Position numbers and translations under genes: made by a program
Notes under the pieces: model-generated
Seen by the model: the letters and a program-made list of their open reading frames with translations, nothing else
The model's database searches: none
Told to the model about the DNA's origin: nothing
Shown: one piece after another, positions 52,901-61,802 of the stretch
How positions within the stretch are numbered: the first letter of the stretch is position 1
Layout of the letters: the number at the start of each line of letters is the position of its first letter
From: a virus
Strand: one strand, 5' to 3'
Length of the DNA: 63,950 nucleotides
IMG/VR virus record: IMGVR_UViG_3300009158_002119
Coordinates: 1 to 63,950 of that record

Positions 52901-55900
52901 TGCATATCTATTCTTAAATAGTTTACCACTAGCAAGTCTTAGAGAAAAATATAGATCATTTAACGAACCTAATGATTTAAGTTATATCTTATCAACCATT
53001 AAAAAATTTGGAGCGGTACATAAATTACCATACGCTTGGGTTGTTAAATATGGTTCCATATGGCATAGATATAAAACTTGGAATGATACTGGTGTAGATA
53101 TATTAGATGAGGTTTGGAAAGATTTTGATTATTTAGGTAATTATGATCCCGTAACATCAGCATCAACAAAAGTTTATTCTTTGAATATTGAAGGATTACA
53201 AAACAATATAGTTTTAGAAAATACAGTAAGTGCAACACCAAACTTAGTTGCATATAATTCAACAACTATGAATACAGGGTTTTTCCCTAAGTTGTATGAT
53301 GATATGAATGTATTCTTACAAGGATTACAATTATTTTCTGGAGCAACACAATTAAATGGTACTTGTAGTATTGTTGGAACAACATTAGACGTTTATACTA
53401 TTAATGATAATAACTTGGCTCCTGGCGAAATATTAGCTGGACCAACAGTAGATGTTAATACAACTATTGTATCCCAAATAAATGGAACAACAGGAGGTGT
53501 TGGTAAATATGTTGTTGATATATCTCAAAATACATCAATATTAAATGGTACGTGTAATGTTAATGGAACAACAATGGACGTTTTAACGTTTACGGGTGGT
53601 ACATTATCCGCAGGACAAATTATTTCAGGTCCAACTCTTGCTCTTGGAACTAAAATTGTTAGTCAAGTGAGTGGTACTACAGGAGGTGTTGGACAATATA
53701 TTATTGATATAACCCAAACACTTACAGGAGAAAACTTTACTGTGGTTACACCAAATATTTTTTATGTTACTAATTCAGCAACAGGGGGGTATTCACAAAC
53801 TGAAATCCAAACATTAATTAATGATGGTAAAATGGTGATGACAACAAATTCATCAGGTAAAATTATTGAAATAAGTGGTTTTGATCCTAACGATAATGAT
53901 AGATCATTAAAAATAACACCTTGGTCAACAATAGTTAAAACTACTGAAGGTGATAAATATTTTATAATGCCGTCTTTTGGTTATACAAAAAATCAAACAA
54001 AAGACGAGTGTTTTAAAAATAACAAAATGAAAGTAGAGGTTTCTAGTAATCCTGCGGTCTTTAACGGATCGGTTAGATTATTTTGGGGATCACCAAACTA
54101 TGGTTATTTTGATAATACTAAAATTACAAAACCAAACCCTGATTCATATTTGAAAGAAATATTGTCGGATAAGAAAACACAACAGAATTTTTCATTGAAT
54201 GGTGATATTACAAAATACGATAAAATATCGGAAATGTTTACAACATTTGATACGGAAATATTAGATTACTTTGAACAAGAGTTCTTAAATTTTAGTAGAT
54301 CAATTTACGATTTTAAGACATTGGTTCCAAGTGATAAAGATGTTGAAACTGAATCTGAAAGATCATACAAGAACTTTCAATTATTAATGAGAGAATTATT
54401 AGTTGTTGAAAAACCATCTACCCTTAATTCCGAGGGGATGATTAATTCTGTTATAGAAAAACAAAAAACAAATTTTCAAGGGATACTAACTAATTTCTTA
54501 GAATATAATGTTGTATTGAAAATGGGTAACCCATCTATGTTTGATAGAAGAACATTCTTAACATTCTCCACTAAATTCTTAATTGATCCTGTATCGTATC
54601 AAGGGTACAATCAAGGAACAACAGGAAGTTTACCATCAAATGGTGGAACCATTACATTGGCTCAATCTAAAACTGCAAACCCTGAAACATGGAAAACGTT
54701 GGAGAAATATGTTGGATTTTCTGAAATACCTGAGTTAGTCTATTCCGATAATGGGTCATATATTACGGATTTCTTTATTGATTTGAATGTTCAATTTACG
54801 GAAAAAAATGTTAAAGATTTTGCTCCGTTGATTATGTTATATGCAACTCAGAAACTTAATAATTTCAAAGTTCCAACAAATAACGTTGTGATACCAAATC
54901 CTGTACCTACACCCGTACCAAGTCCTCAAACACCTGGTGATTTATTAACTACAGTAACACTTAAAGATACTAAAACAATTTCCGTATACAAATTTGGACC
55001 ACAAAAATATGGTGTTTATAAAGATGCAACAGGAACAATTTTATTTACAGGACAACCTGTAAGCGCATCATTATACCCATTGAATGCTCCTATTGTTGAT
55101 GCGATTATTATAAGTCAATACCCCCCTACAGGTTTATCATCAAACCCTAATGATCCTCAATTTATTGTTAGTACTGTTAATGTAACTACTTCACAAGTAA
55201 CAACAACTACGACAACTCTTCCTATTGTACAAAATTTAGGTAATAGTGTAGATGGTGTTAAGTTTTATGGTCTTATGGATGAATACCTTGATAAATCAGA
55301 AACTTATTTAAAAAATGTTATTTCTAATTTAATGACAGGTGTACGAGCTGGCTTACCAAATATTACAATAGAAGGTGATAAAGGTAATAAGTCACAACTT
55401 GAGGGAGAACAAACAAGAGTTGAGATGTGGGAAACATTCAAAGCGTTCAATGATACATGGGTTGCCGGTGGTGACTTTAAATCAAAAACAATGTTTGAAG
55501 ATGTTTTATTATTTGATAGGGCAAGTAGAGACGTTGGACAAAAAGTTTATGTTGACATCTTCAAAATTAAAGATTTAATTGAAGGTTCATTATACAAAAA
55601 TAATATTTTAGATATTGTATCAACAATATTATCACAAAATAATTTTACTTATTTCCCATTACCAGCTTACGCTAATTTCTATAACGCACAAGACGCAGAA
55701 AAAAATCCTGTACCAAGAAGTGAAGGATCAACTGAATTTGCTAACTCATTTTGGGGTACGTTCTTAAATGTGGATTATAGAAATACATCACCTAAGTTTT
55801 TATGTTATTATGCAAACAAACCTAGTCAGTATGTGGATATGAAGGACAATGTTGATTATAGATTTAGAGACGATGCGTTTGACCTTAGACGAGCAAGTGA

Positions 55901-57086
55901 TAACCCATTAGTTGAGAGTCAATCTAACAAAAAGAATTGGGATAAATCAAATAAGGTAGTTGGATTTAATATTGATATTAGTAATCAAAATCAACAAATA
56001 TTTAAAAACTTTAGTGTTGGTCAAGATGTTGGAAAACCTACCGCAGAATCTTTGGAAATGTTAAATCAAATGGCAAATCAAAGTAGAAACAGAAGTACAG
56101 GATCTCAAAATGTATCTTTATATAACTTATATAGAAATAGAAGTTACGAATGTTCTGTTGATATGTTGGGTAATGCACTTATACAACCAATGATGTATTT
56201 TAATGTAAGAAACATACCTATGTTCTCAGGTCCATATATGATTACTTCAGTAAGTCATAATATTAGTGATGGTGAATTTAGTACAACATTTAAAGGTACA
56301 AGACAACCTTTTTATAGTTTACCTAAAATTGATAGTTTTATACAATCTTTAAGTTTGGACATAATATCTAAATTACAGGAACAAGTAAAAGCAAATGAGG
56401 AGAAATCTAAATCATCACCTGAAAACGTAATATTCCAAAAAAATAATGTGGTTTCAAATGTAACTGGTACTGATACAATAACTAAAAATCAAGATTGTTC
56501 TGATAAAATTAATAGTGGTTATGTTGGATATACACCATTAGATAATCCAACATCAACTCAAATATCATATAAGGACTTTAAAAAACTACTTGGAGATAGA
56601 ATTGTCGCAAGTGGAATACCAAAAGAAACCACAAGTAATGGGGTGACAAAACTTACGGATAATTTTATAAATTTATCTTATTATTTATTCTCATTTATTT
56701 ATTTAGACTCGGCATCATCAAGTGGAATGAAAGCTTATGAGAATAATTATAGTACAATTAATTTAACTGAAACTTATGGGGCGGTACTTGCCACAACAAC
56801 TAATAAAAAGTACTATTGTCTTTCAAGAGGTACTAATTTAAACATACCAATTGTGTCATTTATATCTGCTGAAAAATTTGTGGATTTTGCAATTTCTAAA
56901 TTTAAAGATAAATTATCTTTAATTAATACAAATCTTACTGCTCAAGAGGATATTGTTAAATTGTATGTTACAAAGTATCCAAGTACTCAACCTGATAATG
57001 TTTATACTGAAATGACAGAACAAGATAAAAATACATTACAAAATAAAGTAAAACAGGCAATAGATATATATAACTCATTAAATTAA
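49953..57086 (+). CDS. giant baseplate/tail protein
   Basis: 2377 residues. Residues 120-240 have a baseplate beta-barrel look (GITEIQVAIDTSFLPTVTVN, FFQLPYPMFYLTLKGYYGKA). Residues 1134-1259 are two copies of a 63-residue unit (LNGTCSIVGTTLDV, GTTGGVGKYVVDI / LNGTCNVNGTTMDV, GTTGGVGQYIIDI). A Pro/Thr linker lies near 1645-1660 and a poly-Thr tract near 1748 (TSQVTTTTTTLP). A hub-like element near 2085-2120 reads RNIPMFSGPYMITSVSHNIS. The C-terminal 180 residues (TSTQISYKDFKKLLGDRI…) are a separate globular domain, perhaps a cell-wall-active module, but no catalytic residue can be named. It closes the baseplate series. Confidence 0.7.
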   Translation: MVDKGENILVEFDYDNITLIDPNKIVDSEGKVSDRLVKHENLVFYANLECNVLPRTKLALGSALNDSVRTVSVGKINFLNPGNKTFMDNRYTDEITGKGSLQGQGVNQPKLNAVQNPNKSDDFYLTQSTYSNGTPGAVDNGLLGITEIQVAIDTSFLPTVTVNLTDVKGRALFEGGNNSPYSAFFQLPYPMFYLTLKGYYGKAVRLPLMLQSFTSNFDNTTGNFKIVLKFFGYKYTVMSYVNWGAMMAVPHMYNNFVSTAQASTNTPAGSNLDKMSAKQVSRGYQKMKELYSEYKSKGLIDDDFPEITITQLKARLDRFINNILEKFTKENLGSITELDNFQTQLTEFQKKVFFYGDSWFETYMDKTTSYNLKDTKEVVYTYKKDYSDPNKQAEAETKLAGIFTEYQKLLQSNSVAGKNGSYTVGGKITKSEVPIDATVEKCYAKINPLTDIDFAKTYEERNGKPAKTQTELDTFIATNSIVPGTKFFVFEGTDHFIDITEKAAKESSKLRREIEEKITDNLNEQLSNKDTGVGFKPSIRNVLAVFFAQGEAFIRLMDDVHSKAWDLRENKYRRQAIFGSNSSALSVDVKSSTQNNEPIYPWPQVIKETLGDDKQEKFEIVYPGDKSISTMTKAYIPEIWPEVEFVEEFIKGYTDRVPKNPDYGDESNVVTRPNRLSLNALDFPVTNEVFQNKEEIKFFYEIYERIMVNTYYSKLNRQSGYDASIFMVEAEDEKINILKSLGNDNPFLTQKLKRYLIDQNNFLTFLRHISNQGEGESWQKFIRGEFTINYLKNKTNVPFELFNQQILTNERSQPNVSLTDESKIIDYIGNQTSSNEFDFSDMYPITNFNWCKNYLADGEALQNVNLAYNTKDVLSYNTTHKTICNFNNDDTNDKKRPITNFNYKADVFSQNIDTSNFKTFYNSRKIEEQFTTEGNLNYTNYDGFVTDTQTTSILNTPYFINAIQNGVYNFRYKPNDLSSYKQAAYLFLNSLPLASLREKYRSFNEPNDLSYILSTIKKFGAVHKLPYAWVVKYGSIWHRYKTWNDTGVDILDEVWKDFDYLGNYDPVTSASTKVYSLNIEGLQNNIVLENTVSATPNLVAYNSTTMNTGFFPKLYDDMNVFLQGLQLFSGATQLNGTCSIVGTTLDVYTINDNNLAPGEILAGPTVDVNTTIVSQINGTTGGVGKYVVDISQNTSILNGTCNVNGTTMDVLTFTGGTLSAGQIISGPTLALGTKIVSQVSGTTGGVGQYIIDITQTLTGENFTVVTPNIFYVTNSATGGYSQTEIQTLINDGKMVMTTNSSGKIIEISGFDPNDNDRSLKITPWSTIVKTTEGDKYFIMPSFGYTKNQTKDECFKNNKMKVEVSSNPAVFNGSVRLFWGSPNYGYFDNTKITKPNPDSYLKEILSDKKTQQNFSLNGDITKYDKISEMFTTFDTEILDYFEQEFLNFSRSIYDFKTLVPSDKDVETESERSYKNFQLLMRELLVVEKPSTLNSEGMINSVIEKQKTNFQGILTNFLEYNVVLKMGNPSMFDRRTFLTFSTKFLIDPVSYQGYNQGTTGSLPSNGGTITLAQSKTANPETWKTLEKYVGFSEIPELVYSDNGSYITDFFIDLNVQFTEKNVKDFAPLIMLYATQKLNNFKVPTNNVVIPNPVPTPVPSPQTPGDLLTTVTLKDTKTISVYKFGPQKYGVYKDATGTILFTGQPVSASLYPLNAPIVDAIIISQYPPTGLSSNPNDPQFIVSTVNVTTSQVTTTTTTLPIVQNLGNSVDGVKFYGLMDEYLDKSETYLKNVISNLMTGVRAGLPNITIEGDKGNKSQLEGEQTRVEMWETFKAFNDTWVAGGDFKSKTMFEDVLLFDRASRDVGQKVYVDIFKIKDLIEGSLYKNNILDIVSTILSQNNFTYFPLPAYANFYNAQDAEKNPVPRSEGSTEFANSFWGTFLNVDYRNTSPKFLCYYANKPSQYVDMKDNVDYRFRDDAFDLRRASDNPLVESQSNKKNWDKSNKVVGFNIDISNQNQQIFKNFSVGQDVGKPTAESLEMLNQMANQSRNRSTGSQNVSLYNLYRNRSYECSVDMLGNALIQPMMYFNVRNIPMFSGPYMITSVSHNISDGEFSTTFKGTRQPFYSLPKIDSFIQSLSLDIISKLQEQVKANEEKSKSSPENVIFQKNNVVSNVTGTDTITKNQDCSDKINSGYVGYTPLDNPTSTQISYKDFKKLLGDRIVASGIPKETTSNGVTKLTDNFINLSYYLFSFIYLDSASSSGMKAYENNYSTINLTETYGAVLATTTNKKYYCLSRGTNLNIPIVSFISAEKFVDFAISKFKDKLSLINTNLTAQEDIVKLYVTKYPSTQPDNVYTEMTEQDKNTLQNKVKQAIDIYNSLN
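53352..53729 (+). repeat. 189-base direct repeat in giant baseplate gene
   Basis: Two in-frame copies starting at 53352 and 53541. The protein copies are clearly related (GGVGKYVVDISQ / GGVGQYIIDITQ) but diverged at DNA level. Confidence 0.75.
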
Positions 57087-57104
57087 TTTTATTGAATAAC
57101 TAGA

Positions 57105-57111
57105 TATTTAT
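57105..57111 (+). promoter_or_regulatory. TATTTAT element, candidate phage promoter
   Basis: CTAGATATTTATAAATAAAAAC, 14 bases before the ATG at 57126. Confidence 0.55.
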
Positions 57112-57125
57112 AAATAAAAACAATT

Positions 57126-57350
57126 ATGGATACAAAATTAATTTTAGACAACTACTTGGGTAAAAACACAAGAGTGTCAGAGAAAGATAAAGGTAATGGG
57201 TACAAAGAAGTTTGTGACTTAGATACTGGAGATTGTTATACGCTTAGAATAAAAGACGGATTAATTGAGAGAGTTGATAATACTATGAACACATTCAAAA
57301 AAATCCAAGTTGAAACTAAAACAGGAATTAAACAATTATTAAACGGATAA
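57126..57350 (+). CDS. hypothetical protein, 74 aa
   Basis: Small protein (MDTKLILDNYLGKNTRVSEK, CDLDTGDCYTLRIKDGLIER) with a compact beta-rich centre and a Lys-rich C-terminus. It shares a promoter-like element with the following Asp/Pro/Ala-rich gene, two bases away. No family recognised. Confidence 0.6.
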   Translation: MDTKLILDNYLGKNTRVSEKDKGNGYKEVCDLDTGDCYTLRIKDGLIERVDNTMNTFKKIQVETKTGIKQLLNG

Positions 57351-57352
57351 CC

Positions 57353-58042
57353 ATGGCAATAGATAAAAAAATATTAAAAGAAATAAGTAGATTTAATTCT
57401 ATTAACAAATACATAAGTGAACAAGTTGATCCTGCATTAGACCCAGCGTTGGCACCACCTGCGGATCCTGCTTTAGCACCTGATCCTGCCGCTGGAGCTC
57501 CACCTGTTGATCCTAATGCACCTGTTGATCCTAATGCTGCACCCGCAGACCCTAACGCAGTTGCTCCAATTCCACCGGCAGCACCTGTTGATATTGCAAC
57601 CGATCCTGAGGTAGAAGAACTTGGTGCTGAGGGAGAAGAAGAAGAAAACAAAGAAGAATTGGATGTTACAGATTTAGTTGCAAGTCAAAAAAATATGGAA
57701 CAAAAACAAGAAGAATATTTTGATAACCTATTCGCTCAACTAAAAACTCTTGAGGAAAAATTAGGTGAAATGGATGGTTTGGTAACAACCATAAATAACT
57801 TAGAAACTAAGTTTGATAAATTTAGACCAAAAACACCACAAGAAAAATTAGAACTAAGAAGTTTAGATTCAGGACCTTTTAACCAAAAATTATCTGATTT
57901 CTTTCAAGACAAAGAACCTGATATGGAAAAATCGGGTAAAAATGAATATGTGTTAACAACTGATGATGCTAATAATTACTCAACAAATGATGTTGAAACT
58001 TCATTTAATGATTACGACGACGAAGACACAAATATGATGTAA
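57353..58042 (+). CDS. Pro/Ala/Asp-rich and coiled-coil protein, possible head-core or structural protein
   Basis: 229 residues. Residues 24-85 are a Pro-Ala-Asp repeat (DPALDPALAPPADPALAPDP). This is followed by an acidic stretch (EELGAEGEEEENKEELDV), a coiled-coil (about 105-155, QKNMEQKQEEYFDNLFAQLK, LEEKLGEMDGLVTTINNLE) and a conserved-looking C-terminal part (ELRSLDSGPFNQKLSDFFQD). The acidic plus coiled-coil make-up is typical of scaffold or core proteins in tailed phages, but the position after the baseplate genes does not settle it. A strong terminator follows. Confidence 0.6.
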   Translation: MAIDKKILKEISRFNSINKYISEQVDPALDPALAPPADPALAPDPAAGAPPVDPNAPVDPNAAPADPNAVAPIPPAAPVDIATDPEVEELGAEGEEEENKEELDVTDLVASQKNMEQKQEEYFDNLFAQLKTLEEKLGEMDGLVTTINNLETKFDKFRPKTPQEKLELRSLDSGPFNQKLSDFFQDKEPDMEKSGKNEYVLTTDDANNYSTNDVETSFNDYDDEDTNMM

Positions 58043-58049
58043 TACTTTA

Positions 58050-58084
58050 GAGAGGGACATCAATGTCCCTCTCAAGTTTTTTTT
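58050..58084 (+). terminator. strong intrinsic terminator at end of structural region
   Basis: GAGAGGGACAT-CA-ATGTCCCTCTC stem (11 bp) followed by AAG and a run of eight T. It separates the late structural region from the replication genes. Confidence 0.9.
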
Positions 58085-58155
58085 AAATATTTTATTGACT
58101 ACCCTACTTTTTATAACTATATTTTCTACGTAAACCTTTAATAAATATATACAAA

Positions 58156-59019
58156 ATGGCGACAAACAATGTTTTAGATGCAGTTTTGGCTCAGTATGAG
58201 AGTTCAAAACAAAGTGGTTCTTCTTCCACTTCAAAATTCACACAAGAAGAAAGAATGAAAAAGTATTTCGCAGCAATCCTTAAGGATAACGAAAAACAAG
58301 GTCAACGAACAATCCGTATTTTACCTACAACTGATGGATCATCTCCTTTTAAGGAAGTTTGGTTTCACGAAATCAATGTTGATGGTAAATGGCAGAAGTT
58401 CTATGATCCAGGAAAAAATGACAACGAACGTTCACCTTTGAATGAGGTATATGACGAGTTAATGTCAACAGGTCGTGAATCCGACAAACAATTAGCAACA
58501 CAATACAAAGCACGTAAGTTTTATATTGTTAAAGTAATTGACCGTGACCACGAAGAAGATGGTGTTAAATTTTGGAGATTTAAACACAATTACAAACAAG
58601 AAGGAATCCTTGACAAAATTATTCCGATTTGGAAAGCAAAAGGTGATGTTACTGACTCTGATACTGGTCGTGACTTAATCCTTGAACTTACAAAGGCAAA
58701 GACTCCAAAAGGAGCAACGTATACGGTTATTCAAACTGTTATGTATGACGATCCAGCACCAACACATGAAGATGCTGAACAATCATCAGCATGGGTCAAC
58801 AATGAGTTGACTTGGGAGGACGTATACTCTAAGAAACCTGTTGAATATCTTGAATCAATTGCAAGAGGTGAAACTCCACGTTGGGACACTGACGCAGGAA
58901 AATACATCTACTCAAATAATCAAGAAGAAGAGATTTCTATGGGTGGAAGTGTAAAGTCTGAAGTTAAAAAGGCTGATCCTCAGTCTAATCAAGAAGTTGA
59001 CGAAGATTTACCATTCTAA
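58156..59019 (+). CDS. gp32-like single-stranded DNA-binding protein
   Basis: 287 residues (T4 gp32 is 301). The N-terminal region FTQEERMKKYFAAILKDNEK, the core RTIRILPTTDGSSPFKEVWF, and FYIVKVIDRDHEEDGVKFWR fit the gp32 OB-fold profile. It contains no cysteine, so the Zn site of T4 gp32 is absent. The C-terminus is acidic and ends NQEVDEDLPF, like the protein-binding tip of bacterial SSB (DDDIPF). No TATTTAT element precedes it, in contrast to the structural genes, suggesting a different expression class. A terminator follows. Confidence 0.85.
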   Translation: MATNNVLDAVLAQYESSKQSGSSSTSKFTQEERMKKYFAAILKDNEKQGQRTIRILPTTDGSSPFKEVWFHEINVDGKWQKFYDPGKNDNERSPLNEVYDELMSTGRESDKQLATQYKARKFYIVKVIDRDHEEDGVKFWRFKHNYKQEGILDKIIPIWKAKGDVTDSDTGRDLILELTKAKTPKGATYTVIQTVMYDDPAPTHEDAEQSSAWVNNELTWEDVYSKKPVEYLESIARGETPRWDTDAGKYIYSNNQEEEISMGGSVKSEVKKADPQSNQEVDEDLPF

Positions 59020-59031
59020 TTAAACTTTAAC

Positions 59032-59066
59032 ATGGACACTTGGAATACTGAGTGTCCATATTTTTT
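59032..59066 (+). terminator. intrinsic terminator after SSB gene
   Basis: ATGGACACT-TGGAATACTG-AGTGTCCAT, 9-bp perfect stem, followed by ATTTTTT. It probably attenuates rather than blocks, since UvsX and others lie just downstream with no obvious promoter. Confidence 0.8.
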
Positions 59067-59078
59067 AAAATCAAAAAA

Positions 59079-59309
59079 ATGAGCAAAATAGCAGAAAAAA
59101 TGTATGAGGCATTGTCCTTAAAATATCGTAGTGAAATCGCTGAGGCGGAAGCAACATTATTAGTTTATTTAACTTCACCTGTCGGTATTGGTGAACACCC
59201 ACAACATCTTGAAGAAATGGATAAGTTGGTTGAAAAATTCGCTAATGCACAAGATAAACTTGAGTCATTGGAAAAAATTCGTAAATATAATTCAGTAATT
59301 ACACAATAA
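59079..59309 (+). CDS. small helical protein upstream of uvsX
   Basis: 76 residues from the ATG at 59079 (MSKIAEKMYEALSLKYRSEI). An in-frame GTG at 59052 lies in the terminator hairpin and is rejected. The sequence is almost all helix (EAEATLLVYLTSPVGIGEHP, EEMDKLVEKFANAQDKLES), suggesting a two-helix bundle. It is one base from the uvsX start and likely co-translated. Function unknown. Confidence 0.65.
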   Translation: MSKIAEKMYEALSLKYRSEIAEAEATLLVYLTSPVGIGEHPQHLEEMDKLVEKFANAQDKLESLEKIRKYNSVITQ

Positions 59310-59310
59310 C

Positions 59311-60294
59311 ATGGCGATAAGAAAAAGAGAAATATCTTTAGAGACAATCAAAGGTAAGTACTCAACAAAAACAAAATACAAACCAGAAAGTTTTTATAAT
59401 CTTGGGGAGGCTTTTTTGGGGTCATCTGGATTACCGGGACCCATTATGGGGGGTATAAATATGTTTTTAGGTCACTCTAATACTTCAAAAACAACGGCAA
59501 TGATCCTTGCTGCAGCAGACGCTCAAAAAAAAGGACATTTACCTATTCTTATTATTACTGAGAAAAAATGGTCTTGGGAACACGCTATTGAATTAGGGTT
59601 ACAGGCAGAAAAAAACGAACTTGGTGAGTATGATGGTATGTTTATTTTTAATGATTCGTTTGATGTGATTGAACAAGCAACTGAATTTATTAATGATATT
59701 CTTGATGCCCAAGAAAAAGGTGATATTCCTTATAGTTTATTATTTTTGTGGGATAGTATCGGTAGTATACCTTGTCAGATGACTTTTGATGGTAAAGGTG
59801 GAGGAATGCACAACGCAAAAGTATTAGCGGATAAAATTGGTATGGGAATTCATTCAAGAATCTCAAAATCTAAAAAAGAAGAATATCCGTATTACAACAC
59901 TTTGGTTATTTTAAATCAACCTTGGGTGTTACTTCCTGATAATCCATTTGGTCAACCTGAAATCAAAGCTAAAGGTGGTGAAGCGGTATGGTTGGCATCA
60001 TCATTAGTGTTCTTATTTGGTAATCAGAAAAAGGCAGGTATTAGTCACATTGATGCGACTAAGAATGGTAGAAAAGTATCGTTTGCAATTAGAACTAAGA
60101 TTTCAATATTAAAGAATCACGTTAATGGTCTTGGGTATAAAGATGGTAAGATCATCGCAGTACCACAAGGTTATATTACAGACACAAAAGAATCTTTGGA
60201 TAACTATAAGAAAGAATATTCTGATTATTGGGAAACAAAATTAGGGTATTCAGATTATTCTTTGGATGAATCTGATGATGACTCTGACGAGTAA
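59311..60294 (+). CDS. uvsX: UvsX/RecA-like recombinase
   Basis: 327 residues. Walker A is GHSNTSKTT (54-62), with Ser where RecA has Gly before Lys, a departure also seen in T4 UvsX (…SFKS). Walker B is LLFLWDSIGSI, and loop features include KGGEAVWLASSLVFLF. The C-terminus is very acidic (SLDESDDDSDE). UvsX drives strand exchange for recombination-dependent replication and double-strand break repair with the gp32-like protein upstream and the helicase and RNase H downstream. It is part of a compact replication operon. Confidence 0.85.
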   Translation: MAIRKREISLETIKGKYSTKTKYKPESFYNLGEAFLGSSGLPGPIMGGINMFLGHSNTSKTTAMILAAADAQKKGHLPILIITEKKWSWEHAIELGLQAEKNELGEYDGMFIFNDSFDVIEQATEFINDILDAQEKGDIPYSLLFLWDSIGSIPCQMTFDGKGGGMHNAKVLADKIGMGIHSRISKSKKEEYPYYNTLVILNQPWVLLPDNPFGQPEIKAKGGEAVWLASSLVFLFGNQKKAGISHIDATKNGRKVSFAIRTKISILKNHVNGLGYKDGKIIAVPQGYITDTKESLDNYKKEYSDYWETKLGYSDYSLDESDDDSDE

Positions 60295-60324
60295 AAAGTA
60301 TTTCAAACGACTTAAAAATTTTAA

Positions 60325-61335
60325 ATGGTCAAAACATTAATTGTTGATGGTAACAATTTATTAAAAATAGGATTTCATGGGGTTAAGGATTTTTATAATA
60401 ATGGGGAACACATTGGTGGGACTTGGTATTTTCTTAACACAATTCGTAAATTTTTAGAAGAAACTAATTTTAATAAAGTTATGGTCTTTTGGGATAGTGA
60501 TACAAACTCATCACAAAGAAAATTAATATATCCAAAATATAAGATGAATCGTAAATCTTCTCCTAATGATGAGGAGAAGACTGATTCATTTAACAAACAA
60601 AAAACAAGGGTTAAACAATATCTTGAAGAGATGTTTATAAGACAATTAGAGGTTGAAAATTCGGAAGCGGATGATCTTATTGCCTACTATTGTCAAATCT
60701 CTTTAGATGAAGAGAAAACAATATTCTCAAGCGATAAAGACTTAACTCAATTAATTTCAGAAAAGGTATTAATCTATTCACCAAACTTAAAGTCGTATTA
60801 TAGATTTGGGGACAACATTAAATTTAAAGATTGTTCTATTCCCCATTATAATGTTATGACATTTAAGCTCCTTGCTGGTGATACTTCGGATAATATTGAC
60901 GGAATAAGTTTAATGGGTGAGAAAACTTTAATTAAGTTTTTCCCTGAAATACTTGATTCAGAGATATCTTTAACTGATATTTTAACAAAGGGTGAGTTAT
61001 TGTTAAAAGAACAACAAAAAAATGTTGTTTTAGGAAATCTACTCAGTGGAAAAACCAAAGAAGGTATTATGGGTGATGATTTTTTTAAAATCAATAAAAA
61101 ACTCGTAGATTTGTCAGAACCTTTAATTGATGAAGAGGGTAAAGAAATGGTTAGGGAATATTATTCCGAATCGATGGATCCCGATGGGAGAGGACATAGA
61201 AACCTAATTAGAATGATGATGGATGACGGATTCTTCAAATACCTACCAAAAGGTGATGACTCTTGGGTTAATTTTTTAAAACCATTTTTAAAATTATCAA
61301 GAAAAGAAAAAACAAAATTTAGAAACAAAAAGTAA
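60325..61335 (+). CDS. rnh: RNase H / 5'-3' exonuclease (FEN/PIN family)
   Basis: 336 residues (T4 RNase H is 305). Acidic metal-site motifs in order: TLIVDGNNLL (D8), MVFWDSDTNSSQRK, ENSEADDLIAYY, IFSSDKDLTQLI and LLAGDTSDNIDGI (helix-hairpin-helix region, KTLIKFFPEI). T4 RNase H removes RNA primers from Okazaki fragments. The C-terminus is Lys-rich (KLSRKEKTKFRNKK). It lies 30 bases after uvsX in the same direction. Confidence 0.85.
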   Translation: MVKTLIVDGNNLLKIGFHGVKDFYNNGEHIGGTWYFLNTIRKFLEETNFNKVMVFWDSDTNSSQRKLIYPKYKMNRKSSPNDEEKTDSFNKQKTRVKQYLEEMFIRQLEVENSEADDLIAYYCQISLDEEKTIFSSDKDLTQLISEKVLIYSPNLKSYYRFGDNIKFKDCSIPHYNVMTFKLLAGDTSDNIDGISLMGEKTLIKFFPEILDSEISLTDILTKGELLLKEQQKNVVLGNLLSGKTKEGIMGDDFFKINKKLVDLSEPLIDEEGKEMVREYYSESMDPDGRGHRNLIRMMMDDGFFKYLPKGDDSWVNFLKPFLKLSRKEKTKFRNKK

Positions 61336-61349
61336 AAACAAAAAAAAAG

Positions 61350-61799
61350 ATGAGAGATCAAGATGTAACAAAAGTTGAATTCCTATTAATGTGTAATGAT
61401 AACATTGTAGTACAACGTTTTTTTAACGTTAAAGGATTTAACAAAAACGCCCACAAATCTGAGGATTTTTATGACCATATGAGTATGGTATGTCGTAAAT
61501 TAGAATATGATTTGAAAATGCGATCAGTGGTCTATATGTTAGACAACAAATATGAAATTTCTGAGAACCCAGAAATTTTAAATACGTCAATTACTGACGG
61601 TGATGAAAATTTTAACCTATATATTAAGGTTGGAGACATGACAATTTGTCAGAGAAGGTTTGATGCTAAAGTCTATCCACCAAAGGTAAGATATACCGTA
61701 GACCTACGCCCAAAGCTAAAAGGTATACTAAACGACCTGACTGACATTTTTTCAGGCAAAAATTTTAATTATTTTTACCCTGAATTTATCCAAAACTAA
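61350..61799 (+). CDS. conserved hypothetical protein in replication cluster
   Basis: 149 residues: VEFLLMCNDNIVVQRFFNVK, EDFYDHMSMVCRKLEYDL, NFNLYIKVGDMTICQRRFDA, and VRYTVDLRPKLKGILNDL. A mixed alpha/beta fold, with no catalytic motif recognised. It sits 14 bases after RNase H and 32 before the helicase, so it likely works with replication proteins. It occupies a position where T4 relatives carry small replication-accessory genes, but I cannot match it to one. Confidence 0.65.
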   Translation: MRDQDVTKVEFLLMCNDNIVVQRFFNVKGFNKNAHKSEDFYDHMSMVCRKLEYDLKMRSVVYMLDNKYEISENPEILNTSITDGDENFNLYIKVGDMTICQRRFDAKVYPPKVRYTVDLRPKLKGILNDLTDIFSGKNFNYFYPEFIQN

Positions 61800-61802
61800 T
61801 AG

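Noticed and set aside
57328-57651. Ala/Gly/Ser-rich minus-strand open frame
   Set aside because: Complement of the Pro/Ala/Asp repeat; low-complexity shadow.
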